From positions 29,648 through 93,647 of the forward strand of contig CAZKGM010000012.1 of NCBI GenBank assembly GCA_964552395.1: a stretch of DNA of 64,000 nucleotides, written 5' to 3'. A model generated the notes under the pieces. That model made no database searches and had not been told where the DNA came from. It was given only the letters and a program-made list of their open reading frames with translations. Origin of the DNA: JAJDNH01 sp964552395. Its GTDB lineage: Bacteria > Acidobacteriota > Thermoanaerobaculia > Thermoanaerobaculales > Sulfomarinibacteraceae. Of the stretch, positions 7,010 through 15,963 are shown piece after piece. Numbering within the stretch: the stretch's first letter is position 1; each line of letters opens with the position of its first letter. The position numbers and the translations under genes were made by a program.

Positions 7010-9382
7010 CTACTGGAGAACGACGAACGCAGGATCGTTGGAGCGGTTGTTGACGACCGAGCCATAGATGAACACGACACCGCCGGGGGTCGTGACCCAG
7101 ACGTTGGCCGAGCCGACCTCCACCGCCTCGGGGAATACCCGGTTCAGCTGTCGCTGCTCGTACGGCTGCAGGGTAATGACGAGGTGCTTGACCAGGCTGT
7201 CGTCGTCCAGCAGCAAGTCGAGCTGGACCTCGACCGTCCCACCGGTGGCGTTGAGCAGCCCGATGTTCGTGCGCTTGCCGCTGTCCATGGTCCCGGATTC
7301 GCACAGCCCGACCAGGTGGCGCATCTGGCCGAACGCCACGGCGTTGGCGCGGGTGTGTCCCGGGATCGTCTGCCCGAAGTCGGCACCGTTTGCCATGGCG
7401 ACGTAGGTTCTGCTGGTGACTCGCAGGTCAGGGTTGTCGAGAAGGACCCGCAGCGCTCCTGAGCCCGTGAAGCCAAACAGGGAGCTGAAGACGTCGCGGT
7501 AGCGAACGCTTGCACCGGGGCCGAGCGCGAACCGGATCGTCTGTGGTGTCTCGTTGGCCTGTCCGGCGGCCAGCAGCTGGACCATGAAGGTGGCGCTGTC
7601 GTTGCCTGCGTTGAGGACGTCCAGGTCCGAGCGCCAGCCAATTCCGCCGTAGCCGGAGGTGTGGCCGCCACCGGGGATCATCACGGGTGTCAGGAATGTC
7701 GCGGTTCCCCAGGGGAGGGAGGCCGTGTTCCGGCCCATGGGCTGCAGCACGCCCTCGCCGACGTCATCGATATTTCGGTCGAGGAGAGGTTTGATGGCGA
7801 AGGGTCCGGAGCCGTTGTCCGGATCCGGCTCAACCGAGATCACCGCGGCGAAACCCGAGGTCAGGTCCATTGCCGGGCTCACGAAATCCTGGCCCGGGAA
7901 CGGCGGACCCGGGTTTGGCCCTGCAGATGGGCCGGCACCGTCTCCATCCTCGCCGGTGGCCATCGTGAACCTTCCTGTAGAGATGGGCCCGTTGGCGCCG
8001 GCGACCCAGCCCTCGTAGACCCAGCCGTCGGGAAGCTCGGGCAGTGACAGAGTTGGGGCCGGTCCGGCGCCGGGATCGAGCCACCAGATCCCGTTGCGGT
8101 AGTCACCACCCTGGCCGGCAGATGGGGCCTTGAGGATGTACATCCCCGAGGCGGACCGAAAGTCGGTGCCGAGAGCCGCGGGGTGGCCAACGGCCAGGGC
8201 CGCTCGGCCGTCGACCAGATCCCCGGCGAGGAGATGCGTATGGCTCGGAGCCGGGTCTGGATCCGGATCGGGCTCAATCGTGAGCACGAACGCGCTCACT
8301 CCGGCGACGCTCGGCACTGTGGTTGGGAAGTAGTCCCGCGACGGTATTCCGGCGCCGTCGACGGTGAACGTCCCGGTGCTCACCGGGCCGTTCTCGGTGA
8401 TGAGCCAACCCTCGTAGGCCCAGCCCGGACCGAGGTCCTCCAGGCCCTGGAACCGAAGCAGGACATGTGCCACCTCACCGACAACCTCGCTTCCACGCAG
8501 GTTGGCGGTGGCGGTCGGAAAGCCCGCTGCCATGTTTGTCATTTCCTGCAGGGCCCCCTTGCCGACGTCGTCGATGTTTCCGTCCACAAGGGGCTTGAGG
8601 GTGAACGGCGCGGCGGAGTTGTCCGGCTCGGGCTCCACGGTCACGACCGCAGCGTACCCTGAGGTCAGGTCAGCGGCAGGATTGATGAAGTCCTGCCCGG
8701 GAAACGGGGGTGGTGTGTAGGGACCCCCGCTCAGGCCGGCCGCGTCTTCGTCGGCAGTGCCAGGCTGCGTGAAACGGCCGGTGGACACGGGTCCGTCCGC
8801 TCCGACCACCCAGCCCTCATAGACCCAGCCGGCCGGGAGGGTGGGCAAGTTGAGAGTTGGTCCCGGACCGGCTGCCAGATCGAGCCACCATATCCCGTTG
8901 TGGTAGTCACCGCTGTCCCCCGCGGACGGCGCGGCCAGGATATAAGACCCGGAGGCCGATGCGAAGTCGCTGCCCAAGGCGGCGGAGTGGGCCACCGTGA
9001 GGTGGGCGGTGCCGGAGGTGAAGTCACCACCCAGGAAGTGAACGCCGCTTGGAGCCGGGTCCGGATCCGGATCGGGCTCGATTGTGAGCACGAACGAGCT
9101 CACGTGCTCGAGGCTGGCCACCTCGGCAGTGAACATGGACCGGGACAGCGTTTTATCGGGCAGTACCGCGAAGGTCCCGGTACTGACGGGGGTGCCGTCC
9201 ACGATGAGCCAGCCTTCGTAGGCCCAGCCGGGGCCGAGGGGCTCGAGCCCGTCCGCCGTCAGCTCGACATAAGCGGTTTCCGCGGCGGCGGGTGTGGCTG
9301 CGGCGATCAGCCACAGCGTGGTGAGGGTGAGCAGGGCGGCGACGCCCCGCAGGCGGAAGACGGTCATTGATCGGTTGCGCAT
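7010..9382 (-). CDS. Secreted protein with four RskA-like (anti-sigma-K C-terminal) modules
   Basis: A 790-residue exported protein; AAGGAGGT precedes the ATG at 9382, and residues 1-34 are a signal peptide ending in PAAA. The motif GW-x-YEGW...GP-x-STG-x-F recurs near residues 52, 185, 320 and 453, spaced by 133 residues within each half and 268 between halves. Each copy is followed by an (I/V)EP(D/E)PD strand, as in VLTIEPDPDPDPAPS. This strand order resembles the extracellular RskA domain of anti-sigma-K factors. There is no zinc anti-sigma domain and no membrane helix after the signal. Residues about 570-790 (RSDLDVLNAG, RVFPEAVEVG) form a separate beta-rich domain. It follows the two-component genes on the same strand, with a 247-base gap. 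Function unknown; ligand or surface sensing is a guess. Confidence 0.75.
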   Translation of the reverse strand: MRNRSMTVFRLRGVAALLTLTTLWLIAAATPAAAETAYVELTADGLEPLGPGWAYEGWLIVDGTPVSTGTFAVLPDKTLSRSMFTAEVASLEHVSSFVLTIEPDPDPDPAPSGVHFLGGDFTSGTAHLTVAHSAALGSDFASASGSYILAAPSAGDSGDYHNGIWWLDLAAGPGPTLNLPTLPAGWVYEGWVVGADGPVSTGRFTQPGTADEDAAGLSGGPYTPPPFPGQDFINPAADLTSGYAAVVTVEPEPDNSAAPFTLKPLVDGNIDDVGKGALQEMTNMAAGFPTATANLRGSEVVGEVAHVLLRFQGLEDLGPGWAYEGWLITENGPVSTGTFTVDGAGIPSRDYFPTTVPSVAGVSAFVLTIEPDPDPDPAPSHTHLLAGDLVDGRAALAVGHPAALGTDFRSASGMYILKAPSAGQGGDYRNGIWWLDPGAGPAPTLSLPELPDGWVYEGWVAGANGPISTGRFTMATGEDGDGAGPSAGPNPGPPFPGQDFVSPAMDLTSGFAAVISVEPDPDNGSGPFAIKPLLDRNIDDVGEGVLQPMGRNTASLPWGTATFLTPVMIPGGGHTSGYGGIGWRSDLDVLNAGNDSATFMVQLLAAGQANETPQTIRFALGPGASVRYRDVFSSLFGFTGSGALRVLLDNPDLRVTSRTYVAMANGADFGQTIPGHTRANAVAFGQMRHLVGLCESGTMDSGKRTNIGLLNATGGTVEVQLDLLLDDDSLVKHLVITLQPYEQRQLNRVFPEAVEVGSANVWVTTPGGVVFIYGSVVNNRSNDPAFVVLQ
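7688..8467 (-). repeat. Second copy of the internal duplication in the RskA-like protein gene
   Basis: Encodes residues about 306-565. It aligns with the first copy (8492-9271) along its length, including the GWAYEGWLI, PSAG-x-x-GDY and FPGQDF words. The differences between copies are mostly conservative, so the duplication is not recent. Confidence 0.75.
8492..9271 (-). repeat. First copy of the internal duplication in the RskA-like protein gene
   Basis: Encodes residues about 38-297. The two 260-residue copies are separated by only a few residues, and each contains two half-modules. Confidence 0.75.
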
Positions 9383-9483
9383 GATGACGACCTCCTTGGT
9401 TGTTGTTCTACTGCGCCTGAGACCCAGGTTCGGAGATCTCCGTCACGCTGTTGTCACCGAGAGTTCACGGTTTGGAACAAAGT

Positions 9484-9500
9484 CTTTACAAAAGTGCAAC
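9484..9500 (-). promoter_or_regulatory. Motif CTTTACAAAAGTGCAAC, shared with the response-regulator upstream region
   Basis: Identical at 14 of 17 positions to 11866-11882. It lies about 100 bases before the start of the RskA-like protein gene, inside the AT-richest part of this gap. It may be a site for the neighbouring OmpR-type regulator; this is inference. Confidence 0.4.
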
Positions 9501-9629
9501 GGACGCCGGAGTCCGAGCCGTTCAGGTGCGGAAGGTGGAAGGCCGACAGGCGGCCACGGCTAGCCCGTGCTCTCGGCCGCGGCAGCAAGCGAAGCGACGG
9601 GGGCGCCGGTGACGGCGAGCGCCGCGGAG

Positions 9630-11102
9630 TTAGTCGGCGGCTGGAAGCGAAAAGGAGACGACGGTGCCCTCCCCGACCGTGCTCGCGGCTTTGACAACGC
9701 TGCCGTGGAGCTCGAGGATTCGCTTGACGATGGCGAGGCCGAGCCCGCCCGTCCGTCTCGGCGCGTCGGGCGTGCCGCTCGCCTGGTAGAAGCGCTCGAA
9801 CACCTGCACCAGCTCCTCCTCAGGGATCCCGCAGCCGGTGTCTCTGATGTGAACCTCGACCGTCGACTTTCCAGGTTGCACGTCGATGACGACGCTCCCT
9901 CCCTCCTCGGTGTGCTTGAGTGCGTTGCCGATGAGGTTCTGCAACACCCTTTGGATGAGACCGATGTCTGCGGACACCAGGGGTACCTCGTCGGGGCGCT
10001 CCATCTCGAGGGTGATGTGCTTCCGCTCGGCTTCCAGCTGGAAACCCTGGACGATGTCCTGGATCAACTCGGAGAGGGGAAACGGCTCGAGCTCCGGCTT
10101 CATGTCATGGGACTCCAGGCGCGCCAGCTCGAACAGCTCCTCGACCAGCTTGGTCAAGCGCTCGCTCTGCCGGCTCGCGATGCCGAGATACTCCTCCCGC
10201 TCGGTCTCGCTGAGCTCGACCTCTTTGAGCTGGAGCGTCTCGATGTACCCCTTGAGGGATGCGAGTGGGGTGCGGAGATCATGAGACACGTTGGCGACCA
10301 GCTCTCTCCGCAGCCCGTCCGTCTCCTTCAGGGCCCGCACCTGCTGGATGATGCGCTGGGACATGTCGTTGAACGTGGTGACCAGGGAGTCGATCTCGTC
10401 CCCGGCGCCGCGCCGGGGAGAGGAGATCTCGACCGGCTCAGTGAAGCCGCTTTCCCGGAATCGCTCCATCGACGCCGCGAGCCTCCGCAGTCTCCGGGTC
10501 AGCAGGTTAAACAGGATGACTCCGGCCAGCCCCGCCACGAGCAGGGCGGTTGCCACGACGCCAAGGCTCAGGCGCAGAATCTGGCTGCCCCGCAGCCGCT
10601 GCACCACGGAGTCGTAGTGCTCCCCCGCGAGCACGATGTAAAGGTAGCCTTCGTACCGATCGCCGACCATGATCGGCGACACCGAAAACACCTTCCGGCG
10701 GTCGGCGCTCAACGGGTCGTCGCCGAGAATCGGGAGCTCGGAGTTGGCGCTGAGAAAGGCCTTCAGGGGCTTTACATCGACCCGCTGCCGTTTGAGACGG
10801 TTCGGGGTTACGGACTGGGTCACGACGTGGCCGTCGAGATCCAGCAGGTATACCTCGATCGAGGGGTTGACGACCATCAGGGTCTTGAACACTTTCTCCA
10901 GGGCTGCCTCGTTGACCTCGCCGTTCGCCAGCAGCACGTCCTGAGCCACCAGGTTGGCGCTCAGCGAGCGGTTGAGCCGCTGCACCACCTCCTCCTCGTA
11001 GCGCCGGGTGGTGTAGAAGGTGACGGCGACCAGGATCGCACCCAGGAAGAGCAGCAGTCCGAGAAGGACGGCCACCATGCGCGCGTACAGTGATCTTGGC
11101 AT
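9630..11102 (-). CDS. Membrane sensor histidine kinase (HAMP, HisKA, HATPase)
   Basis: A 490-residue sensor kinase. Two membrane helices (residues 8-30 and 178-200) bracket a periplasmic sensor domain of about 145 residues. A HAMP linker (200-255) follows, then the HisKA box VSHDLRTPL with phospho-acceptor H274, and a HATPase domain with an N-box (LIGNALKHT), DTGCGIP and GGLGLAIVKR. The start at 11102 overlaps the regulator's stop codon by one base (TGATG), so translation is coupled; a longer frame upstream lies inside the regulator gene. It pairs with that regulator in a PhoR/PhoB-like arrangement. The stimulus is unknown. Confidence 0.93.
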   Translation of the reverse strand: MPRSLYARMVAVLLGLLLFLGAILVAVTFYTTRRYEEEVVQRLNRSLSANLVAQDVLLANGEVNEAALEKVFKTLMVVNPSIEVYLLDLDGHVVTQSVTPNRLKRQRVDVKPLKAFLSANSELPILGDDPLSADRRKVFSVSPIMVGDRYEGYLYIVLAGEHYDSVVQRLRGSQILRLSLGVVATALLVAGLAGVILFNLLTRRLRRLAASMERFRESGFTEPVEISSPRRGAGDEIDSLVTTFNDMSQRIIQQVRALKETDGLRRELVANVSHDLRTPLASLKGYIETLQLKEVELSETEREEYLGIASRQSERLTKLVEELFELARLESHDMKPELEPFPLSELIQDIVQGFQLEAERKHITLEMERPDEVPLVSADIGLIQRVLQNLIGNALKHTEEGGSVVIDVQPGKSTVEVHIRDTGCGIPEEELVQVFERFYQASGTPDAPRRTGGLGLAIVKRILELHGSVVKAASTVGEGTVVSFSLPAAD

Positions 11103-11809
11103 CAGCTCAGCTCCTCGGCTGCGGGGAATCGGTAGCCGACGCCCCACACGGTCAAGATGAACTCCGGATGTGAAGGATCTGCCTCGATCTTGCCCCGGAG
11201 CCGATTGATATGGGTGTTGACGGTGTGCTCGTACCCCTCGTGGGCGTAGCCCCAGACGTGGTCGAGGAGCTGGCCGCGTGTGAACACCTTCCCCGGATGT
11301 CCGGCGAAGAAGGTCAGCAGGTCGAACTCCTTGGCGGTCAGCTCAACCGGCTGTCCGTGGAGCCGGGCCTGCCGCCGGTCGGCGTCGATCTGGAACGGGC
11401 CGATGGCGATGTTGGATGGTTCCGGAGAGGCCGCGAACGACTCCATGCGCCGGAAGATGGCCTTCACACGGGCGATCACCTCGCGGACGCTGAACGGCTT
11501 GGTAATGTAGTCGTCGGCACCCATCTCGAGGCCGAGAACCCGGTCGAGCTCGGTCGAGCGGGCGGTCAGCATCAGCACGGCGATGTGCGGCGCCTGGGCG
11601 CGCAGGTTGCGGCAGATCTCGAGACCGTCGACGCCGGGGAGCATGAGGTCGAGCACGATGAGGTCGAAGTCGCCGGAGAGGGCCCGCTGCAAACCCAGGT
11701 CACCCGCACCTTCGGTCGAAACCGCGTAGCCGGCATCGCGCAGGTGGAGCTCCACCAAGCTCCGGATATCCGGATCGTCCTCAATCACGAGTATCGACCG
11801 TGATGACAT
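11102..11809 (-). CDS. OmpR/PhoB-family response regulator
   Basis: A 235-residue transcription factor. The receiver (residues 5-118) has the acidic pair ED11D12, phospho-acceptor D54 (IVLDLMLPG) and K104-type TKPF. The winged-helix domain (about 135-230) contains ELTAKEFDLLTFF and HTVNTHINRLRGKIE. It is the first gene of a two-gene operon with the kinase. On the minus strand a TATACT -10 lies about 65 bases upstream, inside the motif it shares with the downstream RskA-like gene, which suggests autoregulation. Target genes are otherwise unknown. Confidence 0.95.
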   Translation of the reverse strand: MSSRSILVIEDDPDIRSLVELHLRDAGYAVSTEGAGDLGLQRALSGDFDLIVLDLMLPGVDGLEICRNLRAQAPHIAVLMLTARSTELDRVLGLEMGADDYITKPFSVREVIARVKAIFRRMESFAASPEPSNIAIGPFQIDADRRQARLHGQPVELTAKEFDLLTFFAGHPGKVFTRGQLLDHVWGYAHEGYEHTVNTHINRLRGKIEADPSHPEFILTVWGVGYRFPAAEELS

Positions 11810-11865
11810 CTTCTCCGACCCTCCACCAACGGTGAGAGCGCGGCCTCACGCCAAGATCACCGGAG

Positions 11866-11882
11866 CTTCACAAAAGTATAAC
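11866..11882 (-). promoter_or_regulatory. Motif CTTCACAAAAGTATAAC upstream of the two-component operon
   Basis: On the minus strand this contains TATACT (11875-11880), a likely -10 for the regulator gene. It matches 14 of 17 bases with 9484-9500. Confidence 0.4.
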
Positions 11883-11941
11883 CCGTGGCGCGGGTGGAGA
11901 AGAGGGCCGGAAGCTTGACCACTCCGCGTGCGTGTTCCGGC

Positions 11942-11984
11942 GTCGAAGCGTCCCCAGCTCAGAACTCGGAGCCCGACCTTCGAC
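11942..11984 (-). terminator. Stem-loop directly after the gre-like gene
   Basis: GTCGAAG (11942-11948) pairs with CTTCGAC (11978-11984), with a one-base bulge and inner GTC/GAC and GCTC/GAGC helices. It begins at the base next to the stop codon. No T-run follows. Confidence 0.4.
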
Positions 11985-14093
11985 TCACTCCCCGGTCCAC
12001 GACTCGATGCCGGTGATCCGCGCCCGCTGGCCGTCCACCTCGACCTCGTCCCCGACGGTGCGCCCGAGCAGGCCCAAGGCGAGCTCCGTACCGTTGGCGA
12101 AGACGCGGCGGTTGACGTCGGCATCCCACGGACCGAGGATGGTGACCGGATCGAGCTCCTCGCCGCCGACCCCCTCGAGCCGCACGATGGTGCCGATATT
12201 GACACGGGAGGCATCGGTGCTTCCCGGCTCGAGGATGCGGACCTGTGCGAGGTCGTGCTGGAGCTTGGCGGCCTTGGCCGATAGCAGCTCCTGGCGATCG
12301 CGGAGCATGTGGTACTCGAAGTTTTCGCGCAGGTCGCCCTCGGCTGCGGCGGCGGTGATCCCTTTTAACGTGCGCGGGATTTCCACCTCCAGCAACTGCT
12401 TGAGCTCGGCCTGCTTGACCTCGACCGCGCCGCGTGTGGCCACCATCAGCGGTGCCTCCTCGGTCGGAACCTGTGCCTTGCTGCTCGCCGCCGCCTGCTC
12501 AATGAGACGGACGCGGCCAGGTTCGAGGCTCGAGACTCGGATGATCCGCTCCACGAACCGCTTCGCTTGCTCCGCTGTTGCAGTCTCCAGCAGCACTCGG
12601 ACCGCCGCCCGGCCGCCGTCCAACAGCGCCTTCGCCCGTGCCCTGTATGGTGCGAACTCCTGCCGCGCGAGCATGTCCGGAATCCGTTCCAGGACGGAGG
12701 CCGTCATTCTGTCTTTCAAGGCTGCGGGGGCATCCTCATCGGACATTGCCTCGTGGGCCCAGACGAGCTGAGCGGCGTGCTGGAGCGGGTTGCGGAAGAC
12801 CACCTCGAGAGCGGCGTCGAGACGCTCCTCTTGGCCGGCGCGGGTGAGCTCGGCGGCCAGCTCGGCCAGGATCGCCGGGTGCTCCTCGTGCAGCAGCCAT
12901 CCGGCCCATACCTCGGGCCAGTCCTCTGGCCGCACCTCCCGCAGCTCGTGGAGGGCATCGGTGCGTGTGCTGCGGTCCTCGATGCCGGACAGGAGTGCGA
13001 TGGCGGGCACGTTCTCGAGGAGCCGGTGGCGGGTCGCCTCGGCCGCTTGGCGGCCTCCCGGCAGCGTGCCGAGGGTCGCCGCCGTCTCCCAGGCGAGGCC
13101 GGGATCGGTCGTCTCGAGCTTCACCAGCGTTGCCTGCAGCCGCTCGGCCACCGTCCGGGCGAGGTCGTCGCCGCGGGCGGCGGCGCGGCGCGCGGTTGCC
13201 AGACGCTGCCGCGGCAGCGCCGCACTGAGCTCGTCGAGCAAAGCCTCGTCCGCGTCGCCGGAGCTCTGCGCTACGCTGTAGCGGAGGCGGGAGCCGTTGC
13301 CGCTCGAGATGACGCGCGGGTGCTTGCGTGCCTTGCCCCACCAAGCGGTCCAGCTGTCGGCTGGGAGCAGGCCTTCGAGGCCGCCCCTGATGGCCGTCAC
13401 ATCGGCCGCACCTGCGAGTGACTCCAGCAGCTCGGTCAGAGCCTCCCCGGGCCTCTCGGCAACCAGTGCGGCGAGGCCTTCAGGGTCGCTGACCTTGCGG
13501 TGGAGAAAGCTGCCCTCGGGCAGCCGGCGAATGTACTTGGCGATGGCACCGAAGGGGACGGAAACCGGTCGGGCGCCTCCAATGTCAACCTTGATGTTCC
13601 CGAGTTCGAGGTTGATGTCGGCAACTCGGCCGACGCCCTGCCCTGTGACTTCGACCACGGTGCCGGTGTCGTGGTCCAGCCACTGCTCTGCGGCCTCGAG
13701 GGCCTCGAGAGGGCGTCTGGCTGTCCGCACCGCGCAGTGGTCGAGCACGCGATCCAGAGACGGGCAGCCCCGGCGACTCTCTCGCAGGGCACTCTCCAGG
13801 CGTTCACGGAGGGAGGTGTCCGGCTTGCCGGCGAGGCGGACCAGCTCGCTCAGCACCACCAGGGCATCGGACCAGGCCGAGCGTTCCTCGAGCGCGTCCA
13901 CGAGCACCTCGAGGAGAGTCACGGCGAGGTCCTTCTGGCCCGCCTTCCAGAGCTGGCGACGTATCTCCAGCAGCTCCTGCAGCGGGACCTGCGGCGCCTC
14001 GAGCAGCTCGAGCCACACCTCCTCCACGCGATCCCAGCTGCTGGTCACCACAGCCTCTCGAATGGTCTCCAGTGTCCCGTTTTCCTCGCTCAT
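11985..14093 (-). CDS. GreA/GreB-family elongation factor with long helical N-terminal extension
   Basis: A 702-residue protein against about 158 for ordinary GreA. The C-terminal 160 residues are a full Gre factor: a coiled coil with the acidic tip GDLRENFEYHMLRDRQE, whose D and E align with the catalytic pair of GreA, then an FKBP-like domain (GTIVRLEGVGG, LGRTVGDEVEVDG). Gre factors rescue backtracked RNA polymerase by stimulating transcript cleavage. Residues 1-540 look like alpha-helical TPR/HEAT repeats with a small beta insertion near 140-180 (DTGTVVEVTGQGVG). From memory, chlamydial GreA has a similar layout (about 715 residues). GGAGG precedes the ATG at 14093. What the extension binds is unknown. 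Confidence 0.85.
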   Translation of the reverse strand: MSEENGTLETIREAVVTSSWDRVEEVWLELLEAPQVPLQELLEIRRQLWKAGQKDLAVTLLEVLVDALEERSAWSDALVVLSELVRLAGKPDTSLRERLESALRESRRGCPSLDRVLDHCAVRTARRPLEALEAAEQWLDHDTGTVVEVTGQGVGRVADINLELGNIKVDIGGARPVSVPFGAIAKYIRRLPEGSFLHRKVSDPEGLAALVAERPGEALTELLESLAGAADVTAIRGGLEGLLPADSWTAWWGKARKHPRVISSGNGSRLRYSVAQSSGDADEALLDELSAALPRQRLATARRAAARGDDLARTVAERLQATLVKLETTDPGLAWETAATLGTLPGGRQAAEATRHRLLENVPAIALLSGIEDRSTRTDALHELREVRPEDWPEVWAGWLLHEEHPAILAELAAELTRAGQEERLDAALEVVFRNPLQHAAQLVWAHEAMSDEDAPAALKDRMTASVLERIPDMLARQEFAPYRARAKALLDGGRAAVRVLLETATAEQAKRFVERIIRVSSLEPGRVRLIEQAAASSKAQVPTEEAPLMVATRGAVEVKQAELKQLLEVEIPRTLKGITAAAAEGDLRENFEYHMLRDRQELLSAKAAKLQHDLAQVRILEPGSTDASRVNIGTIVRLEGVGGEELDPVTILGPWDADVNRRVFANGTELALGLLGRTVGDEVEVDGQRARITGIESWTGE

Positions 14094-14214
14094 GCCACCT
14101 CCGCCGCGTCTTGGCGACCGTCCGCGATTCTACACCGGGCGCGAGAACGGCCTCCTTGGCAACCGGCCTCCGATGGCGTACGGTGAGGATCGACCAACGG
14201 CTCGGAGGTGAGAC

Positions 14215-15837
14215 ATGACTCGTGCTCTGGTTGCGTTCTTGGGCGTGATGACGCTCGTCGGGATCACCGCCGGTGCCGGGGAGCTGGATCGGCTTCCTCT
14301 CGGCTCTTCGGATCTCGCGTACTCGACCGGCTCGGCGCGGGCGGGCCAGCTCTACGATGCCCAGACCGGCAAGGTCGTGACCGAGGCGGAGGCGATCGAC
14401 CGCCTGGCCGCGGCCCGAGTCATCCTGCTCGGCGAAGACCACACTGCGATCGCCCAGAAGCAGCTGCAGGCGCGCCTCGTCGACAGCCTCGCAGATCGGG
14501 CGCCCAACCTCGTCCTGGGAATGGAGTTCTTCCAACGCGGGGATGACGCGGTGCTCGCCCGGTGGACGAGCGATGAGCTCAACGGCGACCCGTTCCTTCT
14601 CGCCTCGGACTGGTACGACCGAGGCGGCTACAACTGGGTGTACTACGCTCCGGTGATGGACGAGGCGCAACGGCGCGGCCTTCGCGTCGTCGGCCTCAAT
14701 GTGCCGCGCGAGATCCCCCGTGCCGTCAGCCACGGCGGGCTCGAGGGTCTGTCGCCCGAGCAGCGGGCCGAGGTGGGCGGCGTCGAGACCGCCGGCTCAC
14801 CGCAGCACCGGTACCTGATCAGCAGGTTCTTCGGCGACTCGGTTGCCCTCATGCCGGGGGCCTGGTTTGACCGGATGTACGCGGCCCAGTGCCTGTGGGA
14901 CGTTGTTATGGCACGCTCGATCCTCGCCAAGCTGCCCGCCGACGGTGCGATGGTGGTTGTGGTGGGGTCGGGGCATGTCGCCTACGGCCTCGGCATTGCC
15001 CGTCGCATTCACGAGGAGCTGGCGCGCCGCGGCGAGCCCGATATTCGAGTCGCGACCCTGTGCCCGGTCACCGCGCCGGCGCCCGAACCGGGAGGGCAGC
15101 CGCACGGGCACCCGATGGGGGACATGGGAGGAGGCGGGGCCGACGCCGGCCCGCCGGCGCCGTTCGCCAGGTCCCTGGCCGACATCGTGGCGGTCTTCGC
15201 CGATACCGGCGGCGTCGAGGTCGTGCCGCGCCTCGGGCTCACGCTCGAAGATGGCGACAACGGTACGATCATGGTCAAGCGGGCGTGGCCCGACACGCCA
15301 TCCGCGGATGCCGGTCTGCAGAAGGGTGACCGGATCGTCGACCTCAACGGCGTGGTTCCCGAGGACATCCAGCACCTTCGCCTTGCGTTGGCGCGGCTGC
15401 GGTGGGGCGACCGCTTCGATGTCGCGGCGCAGCGGGACGGAAAGGCGGTCAGCGCCGTCTCCCTCCTGGAGCCCGAGGTCACCAGCACCGAGGTTTCGGT
15501 CGCCCCTGGCTGGACGGTCTCCGATCTGAGCACCTTTGATCCGAGCTCTCCGGAACCGGTGACAACAACCGGGATTATTCCCGCTGACGACGCACGGAGC
15601 ATGCGCGTGGTGTCACGCGACGGTGCGCCGAAGCGGGTCGAGGTGTGGGATGGGGAGACGCTCGCCGAGGTCCATGAGCTCGATGGGTCGGGGCGGGTCG
15701 TTCGCTCTATCTTCCGTAGCGCCCTTCCCGGCGGCGCCGTCGAGGTGTGCTACGAGCGAGCGGCCGATGGGAAGGTCGTCTCGACCGGCCGCTTCGACCG
15801 TGGCGGTAAACAGGTGGGGGAGGAGGTCGTCAGGTGA
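14215..15837 (+). CDS. ChaN-like (DUF399) exported protein with PDZ domain
   Basis: A 540-residue exported protein: signal peptide (residues 1-21, no lipobox cysteine), then a ChaN-type domain (about 40-285) with LLGEDH, NLVLGMEFFQR and VVVVGSGHVAYG. ChaN of Campylobacter binds haem; the wider family is also likened to erythromycin-esterase and TraB-type folds. A Gly/Pro/His-rich linker (HPMGDMGGGGADAG) leads to a PDZ domain (about 320-420; PSADAGLQKGDRIVDLNG). The last 100 residues (DGETLAEVHELDGSGRVV) are short beta-repeats without a clear family. GGAGGTGAG precedes the ATG. The role is uncertain; haem or metal handling at the envelope is a guess. Confidence 0.8.
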   Translation: MTRALVAFLGVMTLVGITAGAGELDRLPLGSSDLAYSTGSARAGQLYDAQTGKVVTEAEAIDRLAAARVILLGEDHTAIAQKQLQARLVDSLADRAPNLVLGMEFFQRGDDAVLARWTSDELNGDPFLLASDWYDRGGYNWVYYAPVMDEAQRRGLRVVGLNVPREIPRAVSHGGLEGLSPEQRAEVGGVETAGSPQHRYLISRFFGDSVALMPGAWFDRMYAAQCLWDVVMARSILAKLPADGAMVVVVGSGHVAYGLGIARRIHEELARRGEPDIRVATLCPVTAPAPEPGGQPHGHPMGDMGGGGADAGPPAPFARSLADIVAVFADTGGVEVVPRLGLTLEDGDNGTIMVKRAWPDTPSADAGLQKGDRIVDLNGVVPEDIQHLRLALARLRWGDRFDVAAQRDGKAVSAVSLLEPEVTSTEVSVAPGWTVSDLSTFDPSSPEPVTTTGIIPADDARSMRVVSRDGAPKRVEVWDGETLAEVHELDGSGRVVRSIFRSALPGGAVEVCYERAADGKVVSTGRFDRGGKQVGEEVVR

Positions 15838-15963
15838 CACCCGCGGGACCTCCCGGTTAGCCGGGTCGCTGCGAGCCCTGCCCCCGGCGCCAGACGAGGA
15901 GGCGATGGCGGCCCGGGCCCGGCCATTGGTACAATCTGTGGTCGGCCCCAAGGGCCACGAGTT

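Noticed and set aside
5244..7304. Long minus-strand open frame of 686 codons over the DegV-fusion gene
   Set aside because: Low-complexity, Arg/Gln/His-rich product caused by high GC; the opposite strand encodes clear domains.
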